A stretch of DNA of 64,000 nucleotides, taken from NCBI GenBank assembly GCA_041395245.1, contig JAWLAY010000007.1:1-64000 (forward strand). Reading direction: 5' to 3'. This stretch comes from Aquimonas sp041395245. Lineage in GTDB: Bacteria > Pseudomonadota > Gammaproteobacteria > Xanthomonadales > Xanthomonadaceae. Under the pieces are notes generated by a model. The model did no database searches, had not been told where the DNA came from, and saw nothing but the letters and a program-made list of their open reading frames with translations. Below, in pieces: positions 34,507 to 44,675 of the stretch; the first letter of the stretch is position 1; each line of letters opens with the position of its first letter. The position numbers and the translations under genes are program-made.

Positions 34507-34976
34507 ACGCTCGGAACGCAAGAACCTACCTGCCTGATGAGCTCGAAAGCCTGGGACTACCAACGGGGCTGGACGTAGTGGGCCCAGTCGAGGATACGCC
34601 GCCGCAACTGTCCGCATTGAGCTTCTCACCGAGCCAGGTAGACGTTTCGAACGGCCCTGCGGTGATGACTCTGGCCGCAAGCGGCACAGATGACCTGTCC
34701 GGTATCGGAAGCGTCGTCGTTTGGTTTGACCGGCCAATGGTCACCACGTCGGGAAATCTTGAGGGGCTCTTCTCAGGCTTTGAAGATGGAAGTGCTTCGC
34801 GTCAGATAACGTTTCCCCAGTACTTCGCCCCGGGCAGGTACAACGTCGTCAGGGTGGTGATATCGGACAACGCTCGGAACGCAAGAACCTACTTGCCTGA
34901 TGAGCTCAGAGAAAACGGAATGCCGACCGGGCTTGATGTGGTTCTCGGGCTGATCTTGCAAGATGGGTTCGAGTGA
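34507..34976 (+). pseudogene. 3' fragment of a secreted Ig-like domain-repeat protein
   Basis: The frame from 34512 reads RNARTYLPDELESLGLPTGL, then a spacer and one complete domain of about 115 residues ending in a second RNARTYLPDELRENGMPTGL and GLILQDGFE-stop. The domain has the look of a bacterial Ig-like adhesion/secreted repeat. The first copy is cut at its 5' side, so only the end of one repeat and a whole second one survive. There is no start codon with a ribosome site; a GTG at 34578 exists. The C-terminal GFE recurs in the FG-GAP protein at 55621. Confidence 0.7.
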
Positions 34977-35039
34977 GCTCCTCAGATTGGCTCCGCGCAT
35001 CGAACACGCAGGTCACAGGCGATAGCTCTCATCGCGCGC

Positions 35040-35301
35040 ACTCGCTGCTGTTCTTCTTGGAAGCGGTCTGCGACGCCTTCTTAGTGAAGCACCTGCGCGG
35101 TCAGCTCCCCGATCTCTCACCGCAAGACCCAGGCCCGCAGACAGCAACTTGCACGCCACCGCGATCAGGATTGGTCGGCTCAAGCCCGACCTGCTGGTCC
35201 AGGACTGCGATCGCACTCGGATCGTGCGGGACACCAAGTGGAAGCTGCTCGACGCCCTGAAGGCCAGCCCGTCAGAGAAGTACGGCCTGTCCCAGGCCTG
35301 A
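35040..35301 (+). pseudogene. mcrC: McrC (5-methylcytosine restriction) fragment with frameshifts
   Basis: McrC is the partner of the McrB GTPase in restriction of methylated DNA. Here LFFLEAVCDAFLVKHLRGQL resembles its conserved N-half helix. After one or two frame changes comes QQLARHRDQDW, and then RLKPDLLVQD with IVRDTKWKLLDA and KYGLSQA before a stop at 35301. PD...DTKWK...YGLSQAD is the McrC nuclease signature; the stop falls right inside it. The loss of two bases around 35172 explains one shift. Clearly dead. Confidence 0.65.
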
Positions 35302-35357
35302 GGTCTCCCCACTTTTTTCACACTACGATCCGTGTTGGTGCCGCGCACAAGCGCCAG

Positions 35358-35816
35358 AGTGCTCTGGTGGAAGTGCAGGCCTTGGTCGATCAAAGTCCGC
35401 TGGCCAACCCGCGTCGGCTCACCCTCGGCCTTGAGCAGAACCGACTGGCGATGTTGCTGGCCGCGCTGCACCGCCACGGCGGCGTCGGCGTTTACGACCA
35501 GGATGTCTTCGTCAACGTGGTCGGTGGCATCCGGGTGCAGGAAACCGCCGCCGACCTGCCGGTGCTCCTGGCCGTGTTGTCCTCCCTGCGCGACCGCCCG
35601 CTGGCGGAGAAGACCATCGCCTTCGGCGAGGTTGGCCTGTCCGGCGAGATCCGCCCGGTACCGAACGGCGAAGACCGCCTGCGCGAAGCCGCCACCCACG
35701 GCTTCCGCCGCGCCATCGTGCCGCGTGGCAATGCGCCGAAGAGCGGCAGGGTCAAGGAGTTGGAGATCGTCGCGGTGGAGCGGATCAGTGAGGCGCTGGA
35801 GGCGGCGGCGGATTGA
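35358..35816 (+). pseudogene. radA: RadA (Sms) C-terminal third, 5' end missing
   Basis: The reading frame encodes the Lon-like C-terminal domain of the DNA-repair protein RadA: ALVEVQALVDQSPLANPRR, GLEQNRLAMLLAALHRHGG, VFVNVVGGIRVQE, GEVGLSGEIRPV and a correct end after VERISEALEAAAD. Full RadA is about 455 residues; the zinc finger and RecA-like ATPase are missing. The intact radA is presumably elsewhere. It could still be translated as a stub from an internal start, but that is unlikely to matter. Confidence 0.85.
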
Positions 35817-35825
35817 GCTACGGGT

Positions 35826-35893
35826 TCAGGTGACCTGCGCCGACAGCGTGCGGTTGAAGATGCCGGTGGTGCCGAGCTTGAGTTTCCCCGAAT
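35826..35893 (-). pseudogene. Possible minus-strand gene tail next to the IS91-like element
   Basis: On the minus strand the codons before the stop at 35826-35828 read HSGKLKLGTTGIFNRTLSAQ then VT. The composition looks protein-like. Only about 22 codons remain before unrelated DNA. Not identified; chance is possible. Confidence 0.25.
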
Positions 35894-35894
35894 G

Positions 35895-37807
35895 ATGGCC
35901 ACTGCCTCAGGGCGGTCGGAAAACAGCCTGGCTGCGTCGCGGCAATGTCTGACGCGAAGATCGGAAAACGCCGATACAAACCGACGAGGGCAGCCGCAAC
36001 TCTGAGCACCCGTCCTGAGCACCGGAGCGCTGCGTGCCGCGCTTTGCCGCATCCCGGCGGCAGGCCGCGATGTACGCGCCACTGCCGGCCGCCGACGACG
36101 CTCCGCGTTACGCCCGCCACGCACCCGAGCGCACGCTGCTGTATGCGCTGGTCGAGGCACACTACCCGGATTTCATCGCGCGCCTTGAGGCGGAGGATCG
36201 CTCACTGCCCGAGTACGTGCGCGAGGAGTTCGAGGACTACCTGCGCTGCGGCGTGCTCGAGCACGGCTTCCTGCGCGTGGTCTGCGAGCACTGTCGTGCC
36301 GAGAGGCTGGTGGCGTATTCCTGCAAGAAGCGCGGGCTGTGCCCGAGCTGCGGCGCGCGGCGCATGGCCGAGTCGGCGCGGCATCTGGTGGACGAGGTGT
36401 TCGGCCCGCGGCCGGTGCGGCAATGGGTGCTGAGTTTCCCGTACCCGTTGCGCTTCCTGTTCGCCGGCAAACCGGATGCCATCAGCCCGGTGCTGGGCAT
36501 CGTGCATCGTGTGATCGCCGGTTGGCTTGCCGATCAGGCCGGCGTGCCGCGGGATACGGCGCAATGCGGTGCGGTGACCCTGATCCAGCGCTTCGGCAGC
36601 GCGCTGAACCTGAATGTTCACTTCCACATGCTGTGGCTCGACGGCGTGTACGACGCGAACGTCGAGCCCCCGCGGCGCAAGCCGCGCCTGCGCCGCGCCC
36701 GTGCCCCCACCTCTGCGCAACTGACGCAGCTCGCCAACACCATCGCGCATCGCGTGTGCCGGCACCTGTCGCGCCGCGGCTGGCTCGAAGGCGAAGACGA
36801 ATCCGTGTTCCTGTCCGACAGCGCGGGTAGCGACGACGGCATGGATGGGCTGCGGATGAGTTCGATGACCTACCGCATCGCCACCGGTCGCGACGCTGGC
36901 CGCAAGGTCGTCACGCTGCAAACATTGCCCGGTGACGCAGGCTCGCTGGAGGGCGATGCCGGCAAGGTCGGCGGCTTCTCGCTGCATGCCGGCGTGGCCG
37001 CGGAAGCACACGAAAGCCACAAGCTCGAAAAGCTGTGCCGCTACATCACGCGCCCGGCGATCAGCGAGCAGCGGCTGTCGATCTCACCGCAGGGCAGGGT
37101 GCGGTATCAGCTCAAGACGCCGTGGCGAAATGGGACCACGCATGTCGAATGGGATGCGGTGGACTTCATCGCCAAGCTGGCGGCACTGGTCCCGCCACCT
37201 CGCGCGCATCTCACCCGCTTCCACGGCGTATTCGCCCCGAATGCAAACCTGCGTGCGCAGCTGACGCCCTCGGGGCGCGGCAAGCGGCCTGCGGGCGATG
37301 CGGCGCCAGTGGACGTCAGCGCCCACGACGAGCCGCGCAGCCCCGAGCAGAAGCGCCGTGCGATGAGCTGGGCGCAACGGCTCAAGCGGGTCTTTTCCAT
37401 CGACATCACCACCTGCGCCCACTGCGGCGGTGCGGTACGGATCGTCGCCAGCATCGAGGAACCCACCGCCATCCGCGCCATCCTCGCCCACTTCGAGAAG
37501 CACGGCGCGCGGGAAGCAGCGCACTACCGGCCCGCAGCGCGCGCACCGCCGGCGGAATCCGCGTGACGACCTGCCGGCCACGCGGCCCACGGCCAATCCG
37601 GGATCCGATCCGATGCGGGACCGACTCCGCAGGGCTGCGCTCGGCCCACGTTAGGGAATCGCTCAGAGTTGCCCCCGGATGGCGCTGATGCGCGGCCCCG
37701 AGAAGCCGAAATCCGACGCATAGACGCCCGATTCGGCGCCAGAAGCGGGGCTAAAGCGACCGTCGCCTACCCGCGAGACTGCCCGAAAAGGGCGTTTGAA
37801 TTTCCTA
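35895..37807 (+). mobile_element. IS91-family (rolling-circle) insertion element, ends approximate
   Basis: The stretch holds the complete transposase gene with about 175 bases before it and 240 after it, neither open for another gene. Broken gene ends lie on both sides. IS91-type elements have no terminal inverted repeats and no target duplication, so limits are placed at the last recognisable host sequence (minus tail at 35893, methyltransferase codons from 37808). The true terIS and oriIS sites are not identified. Confidence 0.6.
36070..37566 (+). CDS. IS91-family HUH transposase
   Basis: 498 residues. An N-terminal zinc-binding region (VCEHCRAERLVAYSCKKRGL then CPSCGARRMAESARH) precedes the HUH motif at His184/His186 in LNVHFHMLWLDGVY. 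The catalytic Tyr region is KLEKLCRYITRPAIS (Tyr325). A second zinc-like pair sits near the C-terminus (ITTCAHCGGAVRIVASIE). All key residues are present and the frame is intact, so the protein may be active. The ATG at 36070 (MYAPLPAADDAPRY) is chosen; one at 36034 adds 12 Arg/Ala-rich residues. Confidence 0.93.
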   Translation: MYAPLPAADDAPRYARHAPERTLLYALVEAHYPDFIARLEAEDRSLPEYVREEFEDYLRCGVLEHGFLRVVCEHCRAERLVAYSCKKRGLCPSCGARRMAESARHLVDEVFGPRPVRQWVLSFPYPLRFLFAGKPDAISPVLGIVHRVIAGWLADQAGVPRDTAQCGAVTLIQRFGSALNLNVHFHMLWLDGVYDANVEPPRRKPRLRRARAPTSAQLTQLANTIAHRVCRHLSRRGWLEGEDESVFLSDSAGSDDGMDGLRMSSMTYRIATGRDAGRKVVTLQTLPGDAGSLEGDAGKVGGFSLHAGVAAEAHESHKLEKLCRYITRPAISEQRLSISPQGRVRYQLKTPWRNGTTHVEWDAVDFIAKLAALVPPPRAHLTRFHGVFAPNANLRAQLTPSGRGKRPAGDAAPVDVSAHDEPRSPEQKRRAMSWAQRLKRVFSIDITTCAHCGGAVRIVASIEEPTAIRAILAHFEKHGAREAAHYRPAARAPPAESA

Positions 37808-37945
37808 TGCCCCGTCGAGGCGCTGGTCTGGATCATGCAGCGCATCGGTTTTCCCCGGGTCGAGGTGTTGCCGGTGCCGGAGGACGGCTATGAGCAACTG
37901 GTCCATCGCAAACGGGTGATGGTCGCCGGCTGGGTTGACGGCTGA
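37808..37945 (+). pseudogene. C-terminal tail of a class I SAM-dependent methyltransferase (CmoB/DUF1698-like)
   Basis: From 37808 the frame reads PVEALVWIMQRIGFPRVEVL, then YEQLVHRKRVMVAGWVDG and a stop at 37945. Endings of the type VHRKRVMVAGW occur in small methyltransferases. Only 45 codons are left; the 5' part is lost at the end of the IS91-like element. Family name is an inference from a short stretch. Confidence 0.5.
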
Positions 37946-37953
37946 GGGAATCG

Positions 37954-39242
37954 TCAGCCGTTCTGTGCTGCGACGGTGGGCACATCGGCATCGGACTCGC
38001 CCCGTGACACGACCACCGCCCCGACCAGGTCGCCGGTGACGTTGACCGTGGTCCGGCACATGTCCAGGAAGCGGTCAACACCGAGGATCAGTCCGATGCC
38101 CTCCGGTGGAATACCGAACATGGCAAGAATCATGGCGATCACCGGCAGTGAACCGCCGGGCACTCCTGCCGCGCCGATGCCCCCCAGAATGCACAGCATG
38201 AGCACGGTGATCTGCTGCACGAGGCTAAGCTCGACGCCAAAGAACTGAGCGAGGAAGAGCACGGTCACTCCCTCGAAGAGGGCGGTGCCATTCATGTTAG
38301 CCGTCGCACCCAAGGTGCAGACGAAGCGCCCGACTCGGCGCGGCACGCCGAGCCGCTCCTCCGCCACCATCAGGGTGGTGGGCAGGGTGGCGGAGCTGGA
38401 AGAGGTGGAGAACGCAGTCAGGATCGCCGGCTCAGCGCGCTTGAAGAACTCCAACGGCGACATACCGCCAACGAAACGAACCAGCAGCGGGAATACCACG
38501 AAGAAATGGATCGCCAGGGCCAGCGTCGCGGTGCCCACGAAGCGCGCCAGCTGCACCAGCACATCCACCCCGAGCTTGGCGGTGATCGCGAACAGCAGAG
38601 CGGCGACGGCATAGGGTGCCGTCAGGATCACCCAATCGATCAGCTTGAGGCAGATGTCGTAGACGCCCTGCACGGCACCGAGGAAAGTCCGCGTACCGTC
38701 AGTGCGCAACACCGCCGCTGCGATGCCGAACATCAAGGCAAAGAACATCACGCCGATCAGGTCGCCGTTCACAGCGGAAGCCATCGGATTGCGCGGGACG
38801 ATGTTCAGCAGCAGGTCCATGCCGGACACGCCCTCGCGTTTCGCCGCGATGGCGCCGGCGCTCTCCGCCGAACTGGCCAGGATCGCATTGCCCACCTCGG
38901 GCGGCAGACCACGGCCGGGTTCGAGCAGATTGACCGTCAACAGGCCGGTGGTTACCGCCAATGCGGTAACCACCACCACGAAGGCCAGGGTCTTGCCGCC
39001 GATCCGACCCAGGGATTTCGGATCGCCAATTTCGACCACGCCCAGCACCAGGGCAGAGAAGACCAAAGGCACCACGAGCATGAACAGCAGACGCAGGAAG
39101 ATCTGGCCGATCGGCTGGGCGACATAGGTCACCAGACCTTCCAGCCAGCCCGACCCGCCGAAGAGCAGGTTGCCGGCAATGCCAGCCACCGCTCCGACGA
39201 TGAAACCGATCAGCATCTGGGTATGCAGAGGAATCTTCCGGC

Positions 39243-39246
<4 letters not shown>
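37954..39246 (-). CDS. Dicarboxylate/amino acid:cation symporter (DAACS family)
   Basis: 430 residues with eight helices and two re-entrant loops. The signatures are present: the serine-rich loop AFSTSSSSATLPTTL, the NMNGT cation site in LGATANMNGTALFEG, and the substrate/second-cation motif DRFLDMCRTTVNVTGD. It imports glutamate, aspartate, serine or C4-dicarboxylates by sodium or proton symport. GGAGG lies a few bases upstream, inside the previous gene, and the ATG overlaps that gene's stop (ATGA). Confidence 0.94.
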
Positions 39247-40604
<1,358 letters not shown>

Positions 40605-40690
40605 GAACTGCTCCTCAACCGGATGAGGGTCCGCAGTCTACATCACCACCCAGGTCGCCCCGTCGGCGCTGCGCCGGGCCGACAGCTGGT

Positions 40691-42384
40691 TCAGCCGTAG
40701 AGTGGCGAGAAGCCGCCTGGGCCCGCGGCGGTCGCCCGGGTCGCCGAGCGCCAGCGGGGGCCGCTGCGAAACACCTTCTGCAAGCGGCTCGACAGCGCGT
40801 CCGAAGGCGCACTGCCGGCGCAGAACAGCTGCTGCTCGAGCTCCAGCAGGGCTTCGCGTTGATGCGGATCCTCGAGGACCGAGGCCATCGCCGACAGCAA
40901 GCAAGGCCCCGTTGGACACTCCCGCCGCAAAGCCGCCGCAACGGCAGACAGGTCTTTCCGTGCGAGGGCCTCGGCGAGTCGCGGACCAGCAGCCCCGATG
41001 GGCGGGGACCGCGTCGCAGGGGTGGCCTGCGCGGTCGCTGCGCGGTATCTCCGCGCGCTCCGCCACCAGCCAAGGCCCATGAGGGCAGTAAGGAGCATCC
41101 ATGGCCAGGCGCTGCCCAGCCCCATGCCCTGTAGCGGGAGTCCCATCGAGCCCCCCGCTGACGGCGGCGATCCCTGCTCCGCGGGCGTCAGACTCTCCTC
41201 TGCGCCTGTTGTCGCGGCGGGGAGCGGCGCCGAAGGCGACTCAGCGCCCGCCGCCGGGACGACGCGGATACTGCGCGCAGGAACTTCGGCGGTACGTGCG
41301 GCATCGGCGTTCACGTCCCACCATTGCAGGCGGATCGCCGGGATGGTCAGTTCACCCGCCCGCTGGGGCACGATGGCGAAGCTGCGCATGCGCTCTGCGC
41401 CCAAGCCGTCGGCATCGCTGCGATCGCGGGTCGCCGACTGATCGGGATAGATCGCCGCGCCGTCGATGTCGGGCAGTTCCAGTTCGGGGAGCTGAGCTGG
41501 TACCAGGCCACGGGCAGTCACCGTCAGCGAGAAATTGATCGGCTGGCCGAGCGGGACTTCTTCGGGCACCGCCCCCCCCGCTCTGCTCGATCTCCACGGA
41601 CTGGGCGGGTAGCCACGGCAACGGCGCACCGGCAGGTTGTGGCTTGACCCGCAAGGCGATCGGCTTGCCGCGGGCGCTCAGCCGGATTCCAGAGGAGCCG
41701 AGCAAGCCACCGTACCCCCCCGCGATCGAGGCCAGTGCCGTCGAACCTTGCCGCGGCGATTTCCATCTCCCCGCTGCGTTGCGGCACCAAGGCGAAGCGC
41801 CGTTCGATGACCGAATAGCGTCGACCGTTTCGTTCGACCTGATACTTCAAATCGTCGCCCAAGCGGTAGGACTGCAATCCATCGGCGGCGGGCGCCTCCA
41901 GTTGCCCGTCCCACAGCGACACGGCATAGAACAGCTTGACCGCATAGATCGCCTGAGCTTGAACATAGAGCTCAGTGGGAGAAACGCTGGCCTCAAGGAA
42001 GACATCGCCGCCGCTGGCGGTATCGATGGGCGATGGACCGACCTTGAGCGTCAGCACCTGCGTGCTCTCGGCTCCCACCTTCAGCGGTGGGACTTCGAGC
42101 GTCCCCTCCCGACGCGGCTGCAGTGACACAGCGAACAGGGTGACTGCGCTGCGCTGGCCGTTGACCAGGGAAAACTGCGACGAACTGGAGCTGCCCCGAC
42201 GCTCGAAATCCCCATCGAGCACCGAGTAGTCAGGGGACGCAGCGCCCGCCCCCTGCACCTCTATGTTCAGCGTCACGGTCTCGCCGAAGGCAATCTCGCT
42301 GCGATCCAGCCAGGCGCGCAGCGCGGCCTCTGCGCGACTGCTGCATGTCAACACAAGGCAGCACACCAGGATCAACCTCACCAT
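40691..42384 (-). pseudogene. batD: BatD-like protein gene disrupted by two poly-C frameshifts
   Basis: BatD proteins are membrane-anchored and belong to the Bat aerotolerance operon. The start is MVRLILVCCLVLTCSSRAEA (signal). BatD repeats continue in one frame to the C7 run at 41715-41721, in a second frame (SSGIRLSARGKPIALRVKPQ) to the C8 run at 41572-41579, and in a third frame (AVPEEVPLGQPINFSLTVTA) to the C-terminal transmembrane helix and tail ending at 40691. Every part is well conserved in appearance. Either assembly errors or slipped-strand mutations explain both breaks. It overlaps the upstream BatB/C gene as ATGA. Confidence 0.75.
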
Positions 42385-42838
42385 CAGTCGCGCTCCCCTT
42401 CCAGCACCCTGCCCCGATGCTCCAGCGCGAATTTCCGCCGCAGCAGTGCGCCGGGGTCGTCCGGAACCTGGCGCAGCAGCTGCTCGCTCGCCTGCTGCTG
42501 CTCATTGGCCTCGATCTGCGCAGCAGTGGGCGCCAAGTTGGCCTCCTGGGCGTCGTTCGTGCTCTCGGCCAGCGCCTCTTCGATGGCCCGGCGCTGGGCT
42601 TCAGCCGCTGCCGCCTCACGCTCCTGATTGGCTGCTTCGGTCGATTCCCCATGCTCGGAGTCCGGCCGCGATTCCTGCCCCTCCGCGCCGGCTTCGCGGT
42701 TCGAGCTTTCTGCCTCGGATCGCTCCGACTCGGAGGACTGAGGCCCGCCGCTGGATTGCGAGGGGTCCCCTCCTTCCTGGCCTTCGGAAGGCTCACCGGA
42801 TTGGCCATCCTGTGATGTGTCTTGATCCGACCGCTCGC
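42384..42838 (-). pseudogene. C-terminal part of a BatB/BatC-like protein, 5' end lost
   Basis: About 150 codons: a long hydrophilic linker rich in S, E, Q and G, a helical segment (EREAAAAEAQRRAIEEALAE) and the terminal motif QLLRQVPDDPGALLRRKF typical of BatB/BatC fusions (VWA-TPR proteins). The N-terminal VWA domain is absent because the frame enters the IS91 fragment antisense at 42838. The frame remains open beyond it only by chance. It precedes batD with an ATGA overlap, as in complete Bat operons. Confidence 0.65.
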
Positions 42839-43249
42839 CTGGCTCGAAGGCGAGGACGAATCGACCTTCCTGTCCGATAGCGTCGGCAGCGACGACGGCA
42901 TGGATGGGTTGCGGATGAGTACGATCACCTACCGCATCGCCACCGGAAAGCACGCTGGACGCAAAGTGGTCACCTTGCAAACGCTGCCTGGTAACGAAGG
43001 TCCGGTGGAAGGCGGCGCCGGCCAGGTCGGCGGATTCTCGCTGCATGCGGGCGTTGCCGCGGAAGCACACGAAAGCCACAAGCTGGAAAAGCTGTGCCGC
43101 TACATCGCGCGTCCGGCGATCAGTGAGCAGCGCCTGTCGATTTCGCCGCAGGGCAGGGTGCGGTACGAGCCGAAGACCGCATGGCGAAATGGCACCACCC
43201 ATGTCGAATGGGATGCGGTGGACTTTATCGCCAAGCTGGCGGCGTTGGT
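42839..43249 (+). mobile_element. IS91-family transposase fragment, second copy
   Basis: 411 bases homologous to the middle of the complete transposase at 36070 (about residues 236-371), including AHESHKLEKLCRYIARPAIS. Translations agree closely but not fully (for example GKHAGRK against GRDAGRK), so this is a different, older element. Both ends are cut: no HUH motif, no C-terminal zinc pair. It lies head-on to the BatB/C remnant. Confidence 0.85.
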
Positions 43250-43462
43250 GTCGTGGCAATCAAAGAATGCACAGAGCCCACAATGGCGTCGGTTCGGGGT
43301 GAGACGCGGCGCTGCACCCTACGCGACAAGGTGATGCGCCCGATGCCGGTTCGTTTGGCGACTTCCATCAACCGCGCGTACCTCAAAGAGGACAGGCCCT
43401 GCGCGCCGGCGGGTTTCGCGTCGCGTCCGCGATCACCCAGCAGCTGGCGAAGCGCGATGTCG
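43250..43462 (-). other. Gap with an unidentified open frame between IS91 fragment and ChaN-like gene
   Basis: The minus strand is open through this stretch and reads LRQLLGDRGRDAKPAGAQGL, then YARLMEVAKRTGIGRITLSR. The second half looks like a helix-turn-helix, but no family can be named and the 3' end falls inside the IS91 fragment. Probably another broken gene. Confidence 0.3.
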
Positions 43463-44332
43463 TCACGGATCAACTAACTCAGGCTTATTCACCTGCACCG
43501 GTTCCGAAACATGCAGTTCCGGCAAGGTCAGCACCAAGTCGTAGTCGCGATCCGTCGCCGTCGACCGAACCAGCATGTCGGCGCCCGCAGAACCCATCGA
43601 AAGGGGCGTTAGCGGGCCGCAGGCTTGTTGTTGCATGCACGCCCAGAATTGGGGCCGCTCGGCGGTGACGTTGACGTTGGCGACCTCCGGGCCGCGCAGC
43701 GCGGCCGCCATCGGTCGCGGTGGAACGAAACCCTCCGGCACCGACTGCGAATTGATCCTTTCCGGCAAGGTCCAGCGCGCGTGGTAGTTGCCCGTCAGCA
43801 CGATAATGCGGCGCTCCGGCTGCGTGGCCATCGCCTGTCGCACGCGTTCCGCCATCTGCGCATTGCGGTCCTGCCCCGCGTCATGGAAGGCCATGTCATC
43901 GAAGGCCAGCACCTCGACCGGCGCGCCGGTCGCCACAAACGTGCGCAAGGACTCCAGCATGCCCAGCATCGCCTCGCTGCGGCGACCATCACTGCGTTCA
44001 CGCGGCGTCTGCCAGAACTCGCCCGCCAGCAAGCGTTGCCGATCCGCATCACCCCCCGGACTGCGCAAATACGCCTGCAAGTGGGGCTGCTCCTGCGCGG
44101 GAATCTCCAGCGCCACCAAGACCGGGCCACGCGTCGCCCACCGTTGCGCCAGATTGGCCACCAGCGCGGGCGTCTCCTGCGTGCCATGCAGTTCTCCCAC
44201 GATAAGCATGCGCGTGTCGTCCCGCGCCTGATCCAATAGCTCGACCGGATCGGCGCTGGGCGACGACGCAGCGGCCAAGGCCGTCGACAGACTGAGCAGG
44301 CCGATGCAGAACAAGCGTGCGAAATACGCCAT
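43463..44332 (-). CDS. ChaN-like (haem-binding uptake fold) exported protein
   Basis: 289 residues with a signal peptide (LFCIGLLSLSTALAAASSPS). The ChaN-type core follows: MLIVGELHGTQETPALV at the start with Glu and His, LVALEIPAQEQPHL, a middle region MLESLRTFVATGAPVEVLAF and the conserved LTGNYHARW. ChaN-like proteins are linked to iron or haem uptake; the fold is shared with TraB/Tiki peptidase-like proteins. No lipobox is present, so it is a soluble periplasmic form. Alone on its strand here. Confidence 0.85.
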   Translation of the reverse strand: MAYFARLFCIGLLSLSTALAAASSPSADPVELLDQARDDTRMLIVGELHGTQETPALVANLAQRWATRGPVLVALEIPAQEQPHLQAYLRSPGGDADRQRLLAGEFWQTPRERSDGRRSEAMLGMLESLRTFVATGAPVEVLAFDDMAFHDAGQDRNAQMAERVRQAMATQPERRIIVLTGNYHARWTLPERINSQSVPEGFVPPRPMAAALRGPEVANVNVTAERPQFWACMQQQACGPLTPLSMGSAGADMLVRSTATDRDYDLVLTLPELHVSEPVQVNKPELVDP

Positions 44333-44675
44333 GAGCGGGTTCCTCGGTGCAAGGTGGAACCGGCTTCATGCGGCCAGGGCGGGAAATCTCAATCGCGGAG
44401 CGTCATCGCACTGAACAGTGAATTCGCGACGATTTCCGGCACGCCTCGGGAAACTCAGCGCTCCATCCGCCAGAAGTCATGACGTCCACCGGCACATGTC
44501 ACATCCGTGAGAACGCGGCTTCATAGTGCACTGGTGAGCCGTCCGTTCCGAGGTCACGGCGTCCGGTGTGTTCCCCATTCGCACCGGTGCTGACGCGTAC
44601 TCCCCACGCGATCTCGTGTTTGCCGCCTGGCGGCCGACGGCTCACCGCCTTCTTTCCCAGGTTGATGACGCTGCC
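44333..44675. other. Intergenic region upstream of RND genes and ChaN-like gene
   Basis: 343 bases between divergent starts. No convincing gene: the open plus-strand frame from 44568 is only the upstream extension of the adaptor gene. It must contain both promoters. I see no strong palindrome, and no TetR-type regulator gene beside it. Confidence 0.5.

Noticed and set aside
40605..40690. Glycine riboswitch before the alanine/glycine symporter
   Set aside because: Only 86 bases separate batD from the symporter and the paired aptamer motifs are not there.
44490..44520. Possible CRP site (TCACATCCGTGAG)
   Set aside because: Half-sites face the wrong way and spacing is off compared with TGTGA-N6-TCACA.
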